In this document: one piece after another, positions 8,822-17,347 of the stretch
How the letters are laid out: each line of letters opens with the position of its first letter
Numbering within the stretch: the stretch's first letter is position 1
Origin: Tardiphaga sp.
GTDB taxonomy: Bacteria; Pseudomonadota; Alphaproteobacteria; Rhizobiales; Xanthobacteraceae
DNA length: 64,000 bases
NCBI GenBank assembly: GCA_030147505.1
Contig: JASBVG010000044.1
Span: 124,001-188,000, forward strand
Direction: 5' to 3'
Notes under the pieces: model-generated
The model's database searches: none
Seen by the model: only the letters and a program-made list of their open reading frames with translations
Told to the model about the DNA's origin: nothing
Program-made: the position numbers and the translations under genes

Positions 8822-9703
8822 ATGTCATTGGACCCATTGCTCGGCAAAGGTCACATCCAGGCATCGGGGGTAATAGCCAACCCGGCTGCATCTTGCGGAT
8901 GGCTCAATGGTAGCGTCATCCTCGATCACCGGCGCTGGACATGCAGTGAAGCCGACGTGACCTGGTCGGCACCTGCCCATGTCCTGATCCTGACACGCCA
9001 GGGTGGCACATCGCGAACATCGATCAATTGCGCTGGGGAGACCAGCTATCGTGGCTTAGACCGGCCGGGCTCGCTGTCCTTCGTACCGGCTCATGTCGTT
9101 CGCGACGGCAATTATCGCAATGCCGATCTCGTCTACACCGCACTCTGGATCGATCCCGATTTCTCGGCACGACTCGGCATTCGCAACGAAACGCTTCCGA
9201 TCGTTCTCAATCAGCGCGACACCGCCATTGCCGCCGCACTCCAGTCCTTTCAAGAGGATCACGCCACGGGCGCCGAATTCGACAGCGGTTATGTCGAGCA
9301 TCTCACCGGTTTTATCCTGCATCGCATTGCGCAACGCAACCGCCAGCAACGGAAGCCCAAAACCTATGGCCAGTTGAGCGGGGCAGTTCTGCGCAGGGTC
9401 GAGGACTTCATCGATGCCAATCTCGCCACTGACATCTCGCTGCGGCAACTCGCCCACATCGCAAGAATGCCCGTCGATACATTCGCGCGGCGCTTCAAGG
9501 CTACTACGGGCCTTGCGCCTTATGCCTTCATTCTCGAACAACGTGTCCGCCACGCCGAAATCATCCTGCGTGCGGGAGAGACTTCCATCGCTGGCGTCGC
9601 GGCACGAACCGGCTTCTGCAGCCAGAGCCACTTCTCCGGCACCTTCAAGCGCCTGCGCGGCATCTCGCCGGCAACATTCGCACGCGCAATTCCGGAATCC
9701 TGA
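8822..9703 (+). CDS. AraC-family transcriptional regulator
   Basis: A protein of 293 aa from the ATG at 8822; an upstream extension of the frame is not protein-like. The C-terminal 100 residues carry two helix-turn-helix motifs. The first lies around ISLRQLAHIARMPVDTFARRFKATTGLAPYAFI. The second lies in TSIAGVAARTGFCSQSHFSGTFKRLRGISPATFA, the classical AraC signature. The N-terminal part (about 190 residues) is a cupin-like effector domain. It is transcribed toward paoABC, which begins 75 bp after its stop, so it is a good candidate activator of that operon. The effector, perhaps an aromatic aldehyde, is a guess. Confidence 0.9.
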   Translation: MSLDPLLGKGHIQASGVIANPAASCGWLNGSVILDHRRWTCSEADVTWSAPAHVLILTRQGGTSRTSINCAGETSYRGLDRPGSLSFVPAHVVRDGNYRNADLVYTALWIDPDFSARLGIRNETLPIVLNQRDTAIAAALQSFQEDHATGAEFDSGYVEHLTGFILHRIAQRNRQQRKPKTYGQLSGAVLRRVEDFIDANLATDISLRQLAHIARMPVDTFARRFKATTGLAPYAFILEQRVRHAEIILRAGETSIAGVAARTGFCSQSHFSGTFKRLRGISPATFARAIPES

Positions 9704-9778
9704 TATCCATCCCGATATCATGGAAGACGATCACAGCTGAGAGAGGCACATACCACGCACCCAAGAATGGAGTGCGCG

Positions 9779-10429
9779 ATGGACAGTGCGATCTATCCCT
9801 TTCTGCCAACCCGACGGCAGGTGCTGGAAGGCAGTTCGGCCCTGGCGCTGGTGATGACGAGCGGAATTGCGGAGGCTGCACAAGACGCGACTGAAGCTGC
9901 ACCTGCAGCGGCTACCGAACCTGTCGCCTTCAATCTCAGGATCAACGGCAAGCCGATCGAACTCCGCCTTGATACGAGGACCACGTTGCTCGACGCGCTG
10001 CGCGAACATCTCGGCCTGACCGGCTCGAAGAAGGGCTGCGATCACGGCCAATGCGGCGCTTGCACAATGCTCGTCAATGGACGGCGCATCAATGCCTGCC
10101 TGTCCCTCGCCATCATGCATGAGGGCGACGACATTACCACCATCGAAGGTCTCGCCAACGGTGACGACCTGCATCCGATGCAAGTGGCCTTCATCGAGCG
10201 CGACGGCTTCCAGTGCGGCTATTGCACGCCGGGCCAGATCTGCTCGGCCGTCGGCATGCTGCAGGAGGCACGGGCGGGCTGGCCCAGTCATGCGACCGCC
10301 GATGTCGCGGCGAAAACGATCTCCCTCACTGACAGCGAAATCCGCGAACGCATGAGCGGCAATATCTGTCGCTGTTCCGCCTATCCCAACATCGTCGCCG
10401 CCATTCGCGACGCAGCCGAAAAGGCCTGA
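9779..10429 (+). CDS. paoA: Periplasmic aldehyde oxidoreductase, 2Fe-2S subunit (PaoA/YagT-like)
   Basis: A 216-aa iron-sulfur subunit of a xanthine-oxidase-family aldehyde oxidoreductase. I chose the ATG at 9779 over the one at 9767 because GGAG sits 6 nt upstream. The N-terminus (PTRRQVLEGSSALALVMT) looks like a Tat-type signal, as in E. coli PaoA. The first cluster ligands are in GCDHGQCGACTMLVNGRRINAC (cysteines near 87, 92, 95 and 107). The second set is in FQCGYCTPGQICS and GNICRCSAYPN. The sequence follows PaoA closely, including the HPMQ and IRERMSGN segments. It is followed 2 bp later by the FAD subunit and then the molybdopterin subunit. Confidence 0.95.
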   Translation: MDSAIYPFLPTRRQVLEGSSALALVMTSGIAEAAQDATEAAPAAATEPVAFNLRINGKPIELRLDTRTTLLDALREHLGLTGSKKGCDHGQCGACTMLVNGRRINACLSLAIMHEGDDITTIEGLANGDDLHPMQVAFIERDGFQCGYCTPGQICSAVGMLQEARAGWPSHATADVAAKTISLTDSEIRERMSGNICRCSAYPNIVAAIRDAAEKA

Positions 10430-10431
10430 CC

Positions 10432-11412
10432 ATGCAGCCCTTCACCTATGAACGCGCAGCCAGCGTCTCGGGCGCCATCGCCTCGGTCAGCAGACATCCG
10501 AATGCGAAATTCATCGCCGGTGGCACCAATCTGCTTGACCTGATGAAGCTCGGCATCGAACGTCCGGCGCATCTCGTCGATATCAGCCGCCTGCCGCTCG
10601 CCTATATTGCGTCACAGCCCGATCGCAGCATGCGCATCGGTGCGCAGGTGACGAATAGCGATCTGGCGGTGCATCCGCATGTGCGCATGCATTTCCCACT
10701 GCTGACCCAGGCTCTGCTCGCGGGTGCGTCCGGACAGTTGCGCAACAAGGCCTCGGTGGGCGGCAATCTGCTGCAGCGGACGCGCTGCCCGTATTTCTAC
10801 AACACCCATACGCCCTGCAACAAACGCGTGCCCGGCTCCGGCTGCCCTGCCGTCGGGGGGGTCAACCGGGCCAATGCCATTCTCGGCACAAGCTCATCCT
10901 GCATTGCCGTCCACCCGTCCGACATGGCAGTTGCGATGACCGCGCTCGGCGCGCAAATCGAGACCATCAACGCCGCGGGCCAAACGCAAAAATTCGGTAT
11001 TGCCGAATTATATCGCCTGCCCGGCACCACGCCGCAGATCGAGACGTCGCTGACGTCGGGCGAAATGATCGTGGCTGTTCACCTTCCCCCGCCGCCGCGC
11101 GGCAAACAAATCTACCGCAAGGTCCGCGATCGCGCCTCCTATGCCTTTGCGCTGGTCTCTATTGCGGCGATCATCGAACGACGCAGTGGCCGCATTACAT
11201 CATCCCGCGTAGCTTTCGGCGGTCTGGCGCCGCGACCATGGCGCGCGGATACAGCCGAACAGGTGTTGCGGAATGCCAAGGCCGAGCCTCTGACATTCTC
11301 CGCGGCAGCGGAGCGCGCGCTCGCGGATGCGCGAACCGAAGGCAGCGCGATGTTCAAGCTCGAACTCGCCAAACGAACCTTACGTCAGACACTCGCGGTT
11401 GCGACGACCTAG
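10432..11412 (+). CDS. paoB: Aldehyde oxidoreductase FAD-binding subunit (PaoB/YagS-like)
   Basis: A 326-aa CO-dehydrogenase flavoprotein-type subunit that passes electrons between the iron-sulfur and FAD centres. It begins with FTYERA and has the FAD pyrophosphate loop AKFIAGGTNLLDLMK. A second FAD segment reads LRNKASVGGNLLQRTRCPYF. The insert CPYFYNTHTPCNKRVPGSGC carries the extra cysteines that bind a 4Fe-4S cluster in E. coli PaoB, a feature separating this subfamily from ordinary xanthine dehydrogenases. It lies 2 bp after paoA and 10 bp before paoC, clearly one operon. Confidence 0.94.
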   Translation: MQPFTYERAASVSGAIASVSRHPNAKFIAGGTNLLDLMKLGIERPAHLVDISRLPLAYIASQPDRSMRIGAQVTNSDLAVHPHVRMHFPLLTQALLAGASGQLRNKASVGGNLLQRTRCPYFYNTHTPCNKRVPGSGCPAVGGVNRANAILGTSSSCIAVHPSDMAVAMTALGAQIETINAAGQTQKFGIAELYRLPGTTPQIETSLTSGEMIVAVHLPPPPRGKQIYRKVRDRASYAFALVSIAAIIERRSGRITSSRVAFGGLAPRPWRADTAEQVLRNAKAEPLTFSAAAERALADARTEGSAMFKLELAKRTLRQTLAVATT

Positions 11413-11422
11413 GAGCGGACAC

Positions 11423-13684
11423 ATGACATCGAATACTGGAGCGGCACCGGGCCGTTTCATCGGTCTCCCGATCGATCGCGTCGATGGCCGGCTCAAGGTG
11501 ACCGGCGGCGCCTGCTACGCGTTCGAGCACGCCAATCTCGCGCGCGGCACCACACCGGCCTATGGCGTGATCCTTGGCGCCGGCGTTCCGAAGGGGCGCA
11601 TCGCTGCGCTCGACACTGCGCGCGCGGAAGCGGTACCGGGCGTTCTGAAAATTCTGACTCATCGCAGCATGACATCACTGCCGGCATTCGGTGCGCCAGT
11701 CACGCCGACGGTGCCCGAAGTCTTCACCCGCGCTCGCCCGATGCTCGCCGGCGACGAAATCCTGTATTACGACCAGCCGGTCGCGCTGGTGATCGCGACC
11801 ACCTGGGAGGCCGCGCGCGGCGCCGCCGCACTGATCGATATTCGCTACACGCAAGTGCCCGGCTTCTTCGACCCGCTCGCTGCCAATGCCGAGCGCTACA
11901 AGCCCGGACGCATCAACGCCGGCTTTCCCACCGATACGTTGCATGGCGATCCCGATGCCGCGCTCGCCTCGGCTCCTGTCACCATCGATCAGACCTATCG
12001 CCTGCCCTATGAGATCCACGCGCCGATGGAGCCGCATGCGACACTGGCGCAGTGGGACGGGGATCGGCTGACGCTGCATACCAGCACGCAGACCATCGCC
12101 AACATCCAGAGCGGCGTTGCGGCCACGCTTGCGATACCGCGTGAAAATGTCCGCGTAATCAGCCCCTATATCGGCGGCGGCTTCGGCTCGAAGTTGATCC
12201 CCCATGCCGATGCAATCCTCGCCGCCATCGCCGCACGCGACCTGCAGCGCCCGGTCAAGATCGCCTTCACGCGGCAACAGATGTTCGCCAATGCCGGCCA
12301 TCGCCCGGCGACGGAGCAGCGCATCCGCCTTGCCGCGGATGGTGAAGGGAAATTGACTGCGCTCGTGCATGACGTCATCGCGGCGACAGCACGCTTCGAG
12401 GAATTCGCCGAGCAGAGCGCCGTGGTCTCCCGCTCCTTCTATGGATCAGCCACGCGACGGACCACGCATCGCCTCGTACGCGTCGATACCAATCGAGGCG
12501 AATGGATGCGAGCGCCCGGCGAAGCCTCCGGCCTGCTCGCGCTCGAATGCGCGATGGATGAAATGGCCGAGAAGCTGAAGCTCGATCCGATCGAATTCCG
12601 CGTCCGCAACGAGCCCGACCGCGATCCGGAAACCGGCGCTCCGTTTTCCAGCCGCAACCTGATTGCCTGCATGCGCGAAGGCGCGCGGCGCTTCGGCTGG
12701 ACGCAGCGCTCGGCAACACCCGGCACGCGGCGCGAGGGCCGCAAACTGATCGGCATCGGCATGGCCGGCGCCATGCGCCCGAATTATATCGGTCCGGCCC
12801 AAGCCCGCGTCGCTATCGATAAAAGCGGCAAGGTCACGGTGCAGACCGACATGACCGATATCGGCACCGGCACCTACACGATCCTCGCCCAGATCGCCGC
12901 CGAACGCCTTGGCCTGCCGCTGCAGGCGATCACTGTCGAACTCGGCGACAGCAGCCTGCCGCGCAGCCCGGGCTCTGGCGGCTCATGGGGAGCTGCAAGC
13001 TCCGGCACCGCCGTTCACAATGCCTGTCTCGCGCTATGTCAGAAGATCGCCGAAGCCGCGGTTGCACATGATGCATCTCCCCTGCGCGGCACGAATGCGG
13101 CGCAGGCCAAATTCGAACAAGCGAGCGTGACATTCGGCGATCGCTCGGCACCGCTCGCCGAGCTGATCGCGCGCATATCCCCCGATGGCTTCGAGGCCAC
13201 AGGTTCAGCCGCGCGCGGCGAGACCTACAGGACGTTTTCGCAACATGCCTATGGCGCGCATTTTGCGGAAGTCGCCGTGGACATCGATACAGGTGAAATA
13301 CGGCTGCGGCGCATGCTTGGCGTGTTCACCACTGGCAAAATTCTCAATCCGAAAACGGCACGCTCGCAGTTGATCGGCGGCATGATCTGGGGCATCGGCT
13401 CGGCGCTCACGGAAGCCGCCATGCTTGATCCCCGCTACGGCCATTTCGTCAATCACGATCTTGCCGAATATCAGGTGCCGGTGCATGCCGATATCGCCGA
13501 TATCGACGCCGTGTTCATCGATGAGGACGACGACAAAGGCAATCCTCTCGGTATCAAGGGCATCGGCGAACTCGGCAATTGCGGTGCCAATGCCGCTGTC
13601 GTCAACGCGGTCTACAACGCCTGCGGCGTCCGCGTGCGCGACTTGCCGGTGACGCTGGACAAGGTGCTGGCCGGGATGGCATGA
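11423..13684 (+). CDS. paoC: Aldehyde oxidoreductase molybdopterin-binding subunit (PaoC/YagR-like)
   Basis: A 753-aa catalytic subunit. The ATG at 11423 has AGGAG 7 nt upstream (11411-11415). Family landmarks are the N-terminal IGLPIDRVDGRLKVTGGACY, the Moco-contacting IGGGFGSKL at about residue 251, EWMRAPGE, GSGGSWGAASSGTAVHNA, and the C-terminal GIKGIGELGNCGANAAVVNA, whose Glu in GELG matches the catalytic base of the family. The enzyme oxidises aldehydes, often aromatic, to acids in the periplasm as a detoxification step. Maturation needs an XdhC/PaoD-type chaperone; none lies directly downstream, which differs from E. coli paoABCD. Confidence 0.94.
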   Translation: MTSNTGAAPGRFIGLPIDRVDGRLKVTGGACYAFEHANLARGTTPAYGVILGAGVPKGRIAALDTARAEAVPGVLKILTHRSMTSLPAFGAPVTPTVPEVFTRARPMLAGDEILYYDQPVALVIATTWEAARGAAALIDIRYTQVPGFFDPLAANAERYKPGRINAGFPTDTLHGDPDAALASAPVTIDQTYRLPYEIHAPMEPHATLAQWDGDRLTLHTSTQTIANIQSGVAATLAIPRENVRVISPYIGGGFGSKLIPHADAILAAIAARDLQRPVKIAFTRQQMFANAGHRPATEQRIRLAADGEGKLTALVHDVIAATARFEEFAEQSAVVSRSFYGSATRRTTHRLVRVDTNRGEWMRAPGEASGLLALECAMDEMAEKLKLDPIEFRVRNEPDRDPETGAPFSSRNLIACMREGARRFGWTQRSATPGTRREGRKLIGIGMAGAMRPNYIGPAQARVAIDKSGKVTVQTDMTDIGTGTYTILAQIAAERLGLPLQAITVELGDSSLPRSPGSGGSWGAASSGTAVHNACLALCQKIAEAAVAHDASPLRGTNAAQAKFEQASVTFGDRSAPLAELIARISPDGFEATGSAARGETYRTFSQHAYGAHFAEVAVDIDTGEIRLRRMLGVFTTGKILNPKTARSQLIGGMIWGIGSALTEAAMLDPRYGHFVNHDLAEYQVPVHADIADIDAVFIDEDDDKGNPLGIKGIGELGNCGANAAVVNAVYNACGVRVRDLPVTLDKVLAGMA

Positions 13685-13692
13685 GGCCGCCG

Positions 13693-14082
13693 TTAGTCGG
13701 CCGGCCTCGTCTCCGGGAACAGGCCGGCGAGAATCTCGCCGGCCATGTTGAAAGCCGCGACGCCGCGAAAGAGCGCGGCGATGCCGGCGCTGGCATGAAG
13801 TTCTTCGAGCGTCGCGCCGGCCCTGATCGCCGCCTTGGCATGATTGGCGGCGGCCTCGGAGGTCTGCACCAGCAGGATCGCGAATGCCATCAGCTGCACC
13901 GTCTTCTGATCGAGCGCCGCCGGTGTCAGCGCAGCGATGCGCCAGTCCTCGAGCGCAGAGACGAGATCGGGATCGACGCGCATGCCAAGCTCGAGCCGCT
14001 TTGCGATCTTTGGCGGTGTGAAGCCGATCATGGTCTCGTAGCGGGCCTTCAGTTCATCGAGCTTGGCATCTGTCTTCGACAT
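13693..14082 (-). CDS. Carboxymuconolactone decarboxylase (CMD/AhpD-like) family protein
   Basis: A protein of 129 aa. I chose the ATG at 14082 because AGGA lies 5 nt upstream. The fold signature is all-helical: a first helix pair (DELKARYETMIGFTPPKIAKRLELG), then KTVQLMAFAILLVQTSEAAANHAKAAIRAGATLEEL and a C-terminal helix rich in Ala and Gly. The CMD-domain His (AANHAKAA) is present. The CxxC pair that gives AhpD its peroxidase activity is absent, so a redox role is unlikely. It is convergent with paoC (8 bp gap) and follows the TctC-type gene at 14152 on the same strand. Function is unknown; a decarboxylase or isomerase role in aromatic catabolism is only suggested by family. Confidence 0.8.
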   Translation of the reverse strand: MSKTDAKLDELKARYETMIGFTPPKIAKRLELGMRVDPDLVSALEDWRIAALTPAALDQKTVQLMAFAILLVQTSEAAANHAKAAIRAGATLEELHASAGIAALFRGVAAFNMAGEILAGLFPETRPAD

Positions 14083-14151
14083 GTCGTTCCTGTCTTCAAT
14101 CACGTCATTGCGTTCTGGCAATCAACGGGCCTTGCGGCAACAACGATTGGG

Positions 14152-15123
14152 TCAATCGACCTTCGCTCCCGCCGTCTTCACGACTTGCCCCCATTTCTGC
14201 GACTCCGTCCGGAGAAAAGCGCCGAACGCATCGCCGGACAAGGTGCCGGGCTCAGCCCCAACTTCAGCCAGTCGCTTCGTCATATCAGGATCCTTCATCA
14301 CCTTGGTCACGCCGTCGATCAGGGCCTTCGTGACATCCGGCTGCATCCTGGCCGGCGCGACGAGGCCAAACCATGACGACGCCTCGAAATTGGCGACGCC
14401 GGCTTCGACCATGGTCGGCAGTTCCGAGAACAGCGGCGAGCGGGTTGCACCAGCGACGGCAAGCGCGCGGATCGTCTTACCCTGCACCTGCGGGCGGACC
14501 GCCGGCATGTTGTCGAAAAGGATCGGAATCTGTCCGCCGATCAGATCATTCATTGCTGGCGCTGCGCCGCGATAGGGCACGTGCACAATGTCGATGCCAG
14601 CGCGTGTCTTCAGCAATTCGCCGGCAAGATGATTGGTCGATCCAAGACCGGACGATCCGAAATTGAGTTTGCCCGGCGACGCTTTGGCGAGTGCAACCAG
14701 TTCAGCCACGGTCGTCGCCTTCACGCTCGGATTGACAGCGAGAACGATCGGCACAGAAGCGATCAGCGCGATCGGCGTGAAATCCTGTTCGGGATTGAAC
14801 GGCAATTGCGCATAGAGCGTTTGATTGACGGCGAGCGGCCCCGGCGCCGCCAGCAGCAGCGTGTAGCCATCTGCGGGCGAACGCGCCACCGCTTCGGCGC
14901 CGATATTGCCGCCGCCGCCTGCACGATTGTCGACCACCACCGGCTGGCCCCAGAGTTCGGAGAGCTTGGTACCAAGCAGCCGCGCGACCACATCATTCGA
15001 TCCACCGGCCGGAAAAGGCACCACGATCTTGACGCCGCGGTCCGGAAAACCCGCCGCTTGCGCCGCCTGACCGATCAGGAACACCGTCCCAAGCGCCGCT
15101 ATTGCAGAAATCAGAAGCCTCAC
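14152..15123 (-). CDS. Tripartite tricarboxylate transporter substrate-binding protein (TctC/Bug family)
   Basis: A Bug-family periplasmic binding protein of 323 aa. The GTG at 15123 is preceded by GGAGG and starts a signal peptide (VRLLISAIAALGTVFLIGQAAQAAG); the longer open frame upstream is not protein-like. Motifs are GFPDRGVKIVVPFPAGGSNDV, DNRAGGGGNIGAEAVA, SPADGYTLLLA and NFGSSGLGSTNHL. It is divergent from a LigI-like amidohydrolase and a GntR regulator across a 134-bp gap, which suggests its ligand is an aromatic breakdown product or related carboxylate. It is only distantly similar to the other Bug protein at 459-1427. No TctA/B partner is in the window. Confidence 0.92.
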   Translation of the reverse strand: MRLLISAIAALGTVFLIGQAAQAAGFPDRGVKIVVPFPAGGSNDVVARLLGTKLSELWGQPVVVDNRAGGGGNIGAEAVARSPADGYTLLLAAPGPLAVNQTLYAQLPFNPEQDFTPIALIASVPIVLAVNPSVKATTVAELVALAKASPGKLNFGSSGLGSTNHLAGELLKTRAGIDIVHVPYRGAAPAMNDLIGGQIPILFDNMPAVRPQVQGKTIRALAVAGATRSPLFSELPTMVEAGVANFEASSWFGLVAPARMQPDVTKALIDGVTKVMKDPDMTKRLAEVGAEPGTLSGDAFGAFLRTESQKWGQVVKTAGAKVD

Positions 15124-15257
15124 GTCATCCTCCAAAATAATCGATTTTTCTTGTTTCGTCGATTTTATGTTGACACTGCTTGGCGCCGTCGTCAAATCGG
15201 CCACAGGATCCACGCTATCCTTGCAGGAATGGCGACCGGCAGCGGAGGAGCACAACC

Positions 15258-16154
15258 ATGAGTTCATATGCATCTGGCTCGCCAAAGCCCTGCCCCGGTC
15301 CCGACCGCCGTCCCAAGCGCCCGGCCTTCACCATGCCGAAAGGCGCATGCGACACCCATGTCCACGTCTTGGGTCCGCAGGCGCAATTTCCGTTCAGCGA
15401 CCAGCGCAGCTACACGCCGGAAGACTGCACCTATGAAGATCTGATGCAGCTTCATGCCGTACTCGGCGTCGATCGCGCGGTGATCGTCCATGGTGGTGCG
15501 CATGGCACCGACAACAGCGCCACGCTGGCGGCGCTCGATCGCAATCCAGCGCGCCTGCGCGGCGTCGCCGTCATCCCCTCGGGCCTGTCCGAAAGCGAAT
15601 TGGCCGACATGAATCGCCGCGGCATGCGCGGCTGCCGGATGTCGACGGTAGTGAGCGGCGGCGCTTCCTTTGCGCATCTGGATCGCCTCTCCCGCGAAAC
15701 CTTCGATCTCGGTTGGCATCTCGTTTTGCACTTCAACAAGGCGAGCGAGCTGGTCGACGTCGCACCGCAACTGGAGGCCACGCGCAGTCCGTTCGTGCTC
15801 GATCACCTGGCCCGCATCAGTGCAACCGAAGGCGTGGATTCCGGGCCGTTCCAAACGCTGCTGCGGCTGCTCGATACCGACCGCTGCTGGGTCAAGCTCG
15901 CCAGCCTGTACCGGCTGTCAGCCGAGCCCTATCCGCATCGCGACATGCTGCCGATGATCGAGAAGGTCGTCGCCTTGCGCCCGGACCGAGTCCTGTGGGG
16001 CAGCAACTGGCCGCATCCGATCTGTCCCGTGGCGATGCCCAATGACGGCGATCTCGTCGATCTCGTTCCACTCTGGCTGCCTGACGCCCGGTCGCAGAAA
16101 CTGGCACTGGTGGACAACCCGGCTTCGCTCTACGGTTTCGAACCCATCACATGA
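15258..16154 (+). CDS. Amidohydrolase family 2, 2-pyrone-4,6-dicarboxylate lactonase (LigI)-like
   Basis: A 298-aa TIM-barrel hydrolase. The ATG at 15258 has GGAGGAG 7 nt upstream. The metal-site motif of beta-strand 1 is GACDTHVHVLGP. Later landmarks are MSTVVSGGAS, HFNKASELVD, FVLDHLARI (strand 5/6 His) and RVLWGSNWPHP, the family-typical strand 8 region with the catalytic acid region shifted to NWPHP. The overall pattern matches LigI, which opens 2-pyrone-4,6-dicarboxylate in the protocatechuate 4,5-cleavage pathway, but many paralogs act on other lactones. Divergence from a TctC binding protein and overlap of context with a GntR regulator 7 bp downstream point to an inducible catabolic unit. 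Confidence 0.85.
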   Translation: MSSYASGSPKPCPGPDRRPKRPAFTMPKGACDTHVHVLGPQAQFPFSDQRSYTPEDCTYEDLMQLHAVLGVDRAVIVHGGAHGTDNSATLAALDRNPARLRGVAVIPSGLSESELADMNRRGMRGCRMSTVVSGGASFAHLDRLSRETFDLGWHLVLHFNKASELVDVAPQLEATRSPFVLDHLARISATEGVDSGPFQTLLRLLDTDRCWVKLASLYRLSAEPYPHRDMLPMIEKVVALRPDRVLWGSNWPHPICPVAMPNDGDLVDLVPLWLPDARSQKLALVDNPASLYGFEPIT

Positions 16155-16161
16155 CCATGCC

Positions 16162-16845
16162 ATGAGCAACGCAGCCACCACGCCAGTCCCGTCGCCTACG
16201 ACGCTCTCGACAACCCTCGTCGCCCGCCTGCGCGACGCCATCATGCGCGGCGAATTGCTGCCCGGCAGCAAGCTCAATCTCGGCCGCCTGCGCACCGTCT
16301 TCGGCGTCAGCCTCAGCCCGCTGCGCGAGGCATTGTGCCGGCTCGAGAATGACGGCCTCGTCGCTTTGATCGACCAGCGCGGCTATCGCGTCACGCCGGT
16401 ATCAGCAGAGAATCTAACCGAGATCATTCGACTGCGTGTCGAATTCGAGGGACTGGCGATCAGGGAAGCGATCGAGCGCGGCGATATCGCGTGGGAGGGC
16501 CGCGTGCTGGCCGCGCTTCACCAGCTCAGCCGATGCAAGCGCAGCTCACGCTCGGTGGCGGAACAGGAGGCCTGGGAGATCGCGCATCGCGCTTTTCATG
16601 CCGAGCTGATATCGGCCTGCGGCATGCCGTTGCTGCGCCAGTTTTGCGCCACCCTGCACGACCAGAGCGACCGCTATCGCCGGATCTTTCTGAAGAAGAA
16701 TCAGCCGGATCGTGACGTTCCAGCAGAACATACGGCCATGGCTCATGCCGTGATCGAACGACGCACGCGCGACGCCACCCGCATTCTGCGCGAACATATC
16801 GAGCGCACAGGCCGCAATATTCAGGCCGTTCTCCCGCGCAGCTAG
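16162..16845 (+). CDS. GntR-family regulator (FCD type)
   Basis: A 227-aa repressor or activator. The winged HTH lies in residues 15-80 (LVARLRDAIMRGELLPGSKLNLGRLRTVFGVSLSPLREALCRL, with the recognition helix at SLSPLREAL). A FadR-like C-terminal helical domain follows, with IIRLRVEFEGLAIREAIERGD and the metal-ligand-type His in EIAHRAFHAELI and the HTAMAHAVIERR segment. It begins 7 bp after the amidohydrolase stop, so it is in the same operon and probably controls it and the divergent tctC gene. The frame extends upstream to 16042 inside the amidohydrolase, but that part is not protein-like. Confidence 0.9.
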   Translation: MSNAATTPVPSPTTLSTTLVARLRDAIMRGELLPGSKLNLGRLRTVFGVSLSPLREALCRLENDGLVALIDQRGYRVTPVSAENLTEIIRLRVEFEGLAIREAIERGDIAWEGRVLAALHQLSRCKRSSRSVAEQEAWEIAHRAFHAELISACGMPLLRQFCATLHDQSDRYRRIFLKKNQPDRDVPAEHTAMAHAVIERRTRDATRILREHIERTGRNIQAVLPRS

Positions 16846-16860
16846 GCGGCAAGCGGGCTG

Positions 16861-17343
16861 TCAGCTTGATTTGTCTTGCGCCTGAAGCAGCCGTTCGATC
16901 CGGGCTTCTTCTTCCGCCGTGAGCGCGACCGTGGGGGCGCCACCATTGCCGCGATTGCGTCGTCGGTTCTGCCACCACAACGCCCCGGCGCCCGCCATCA
17001 GCACCAGCGGCGTCAGCAGCCACAGCAGCAATGTATGCAGCTCCAGCCGCGGCTTCAGCAGGACGAATTCGCCGTAACGCGCGACCAGGAAATCCATCAC
17101 CTGCTTGTCGCTCTCGCCGGTGGCAATGCGCTCGCGCACCAGCAGACGGAGGTCGCGCGCCAGCGGCGCATCGGAATCGTCGATGGACTGGTTCTGGCAG
17201 ACCATGCAACGCAGCTCTTTGGAGAGTTGGCGCGCCCGCGCTTCCTTTGCAGGGTCCTGCATGATCTCGTCGGGCTGCACCGCATGCGCCGGCACTCCGA
17301 CAAACAACGAGAAAGCCACAGCACCGGCCGCAAGCCACCGCAT
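16861..17343 (-). CDS. ccmH: Cytochrome c-type biogenesis protein CcmH/CycL
   Basis: A 160-aa periplasmic thiol oxidoreductase anchored to the membrane. It keeps apocytochrome c CXXCH cysteines reduced for haem attachment. The signal peptide is residues 1-22 (ending AHAV). The redox motif is LRCMVCQNQSI with Cys46 and Cys49, the exact LRCxxCQxQ family signature. A C-terminal TM segment lies at about residues 104-123 (LLLWLLTPLVLMAGAGALWW), followed by a basic cytoplasmic tail. It is the last gene of ccmI-E-F-H, 4 bp after ccmF. It is convergent with the GntR gene. Confidence 0.96.
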   Translation of the reverse strand: MRWLAAGAVAFSLFVGVPAHAVQPDEIMQDPAKEARARQLSKELRCMVCQNQSIDDSDAPLARDLRLLVRERIATGESDKQVMDFLVARYGEFVLLKPRLELHTLLLWLLTPLVLMAGAGALWWQNRRRNRGNGGAPTVALTAEEEARIERLLQAQDKSS

Positions 17344-17347
17344 CGCC

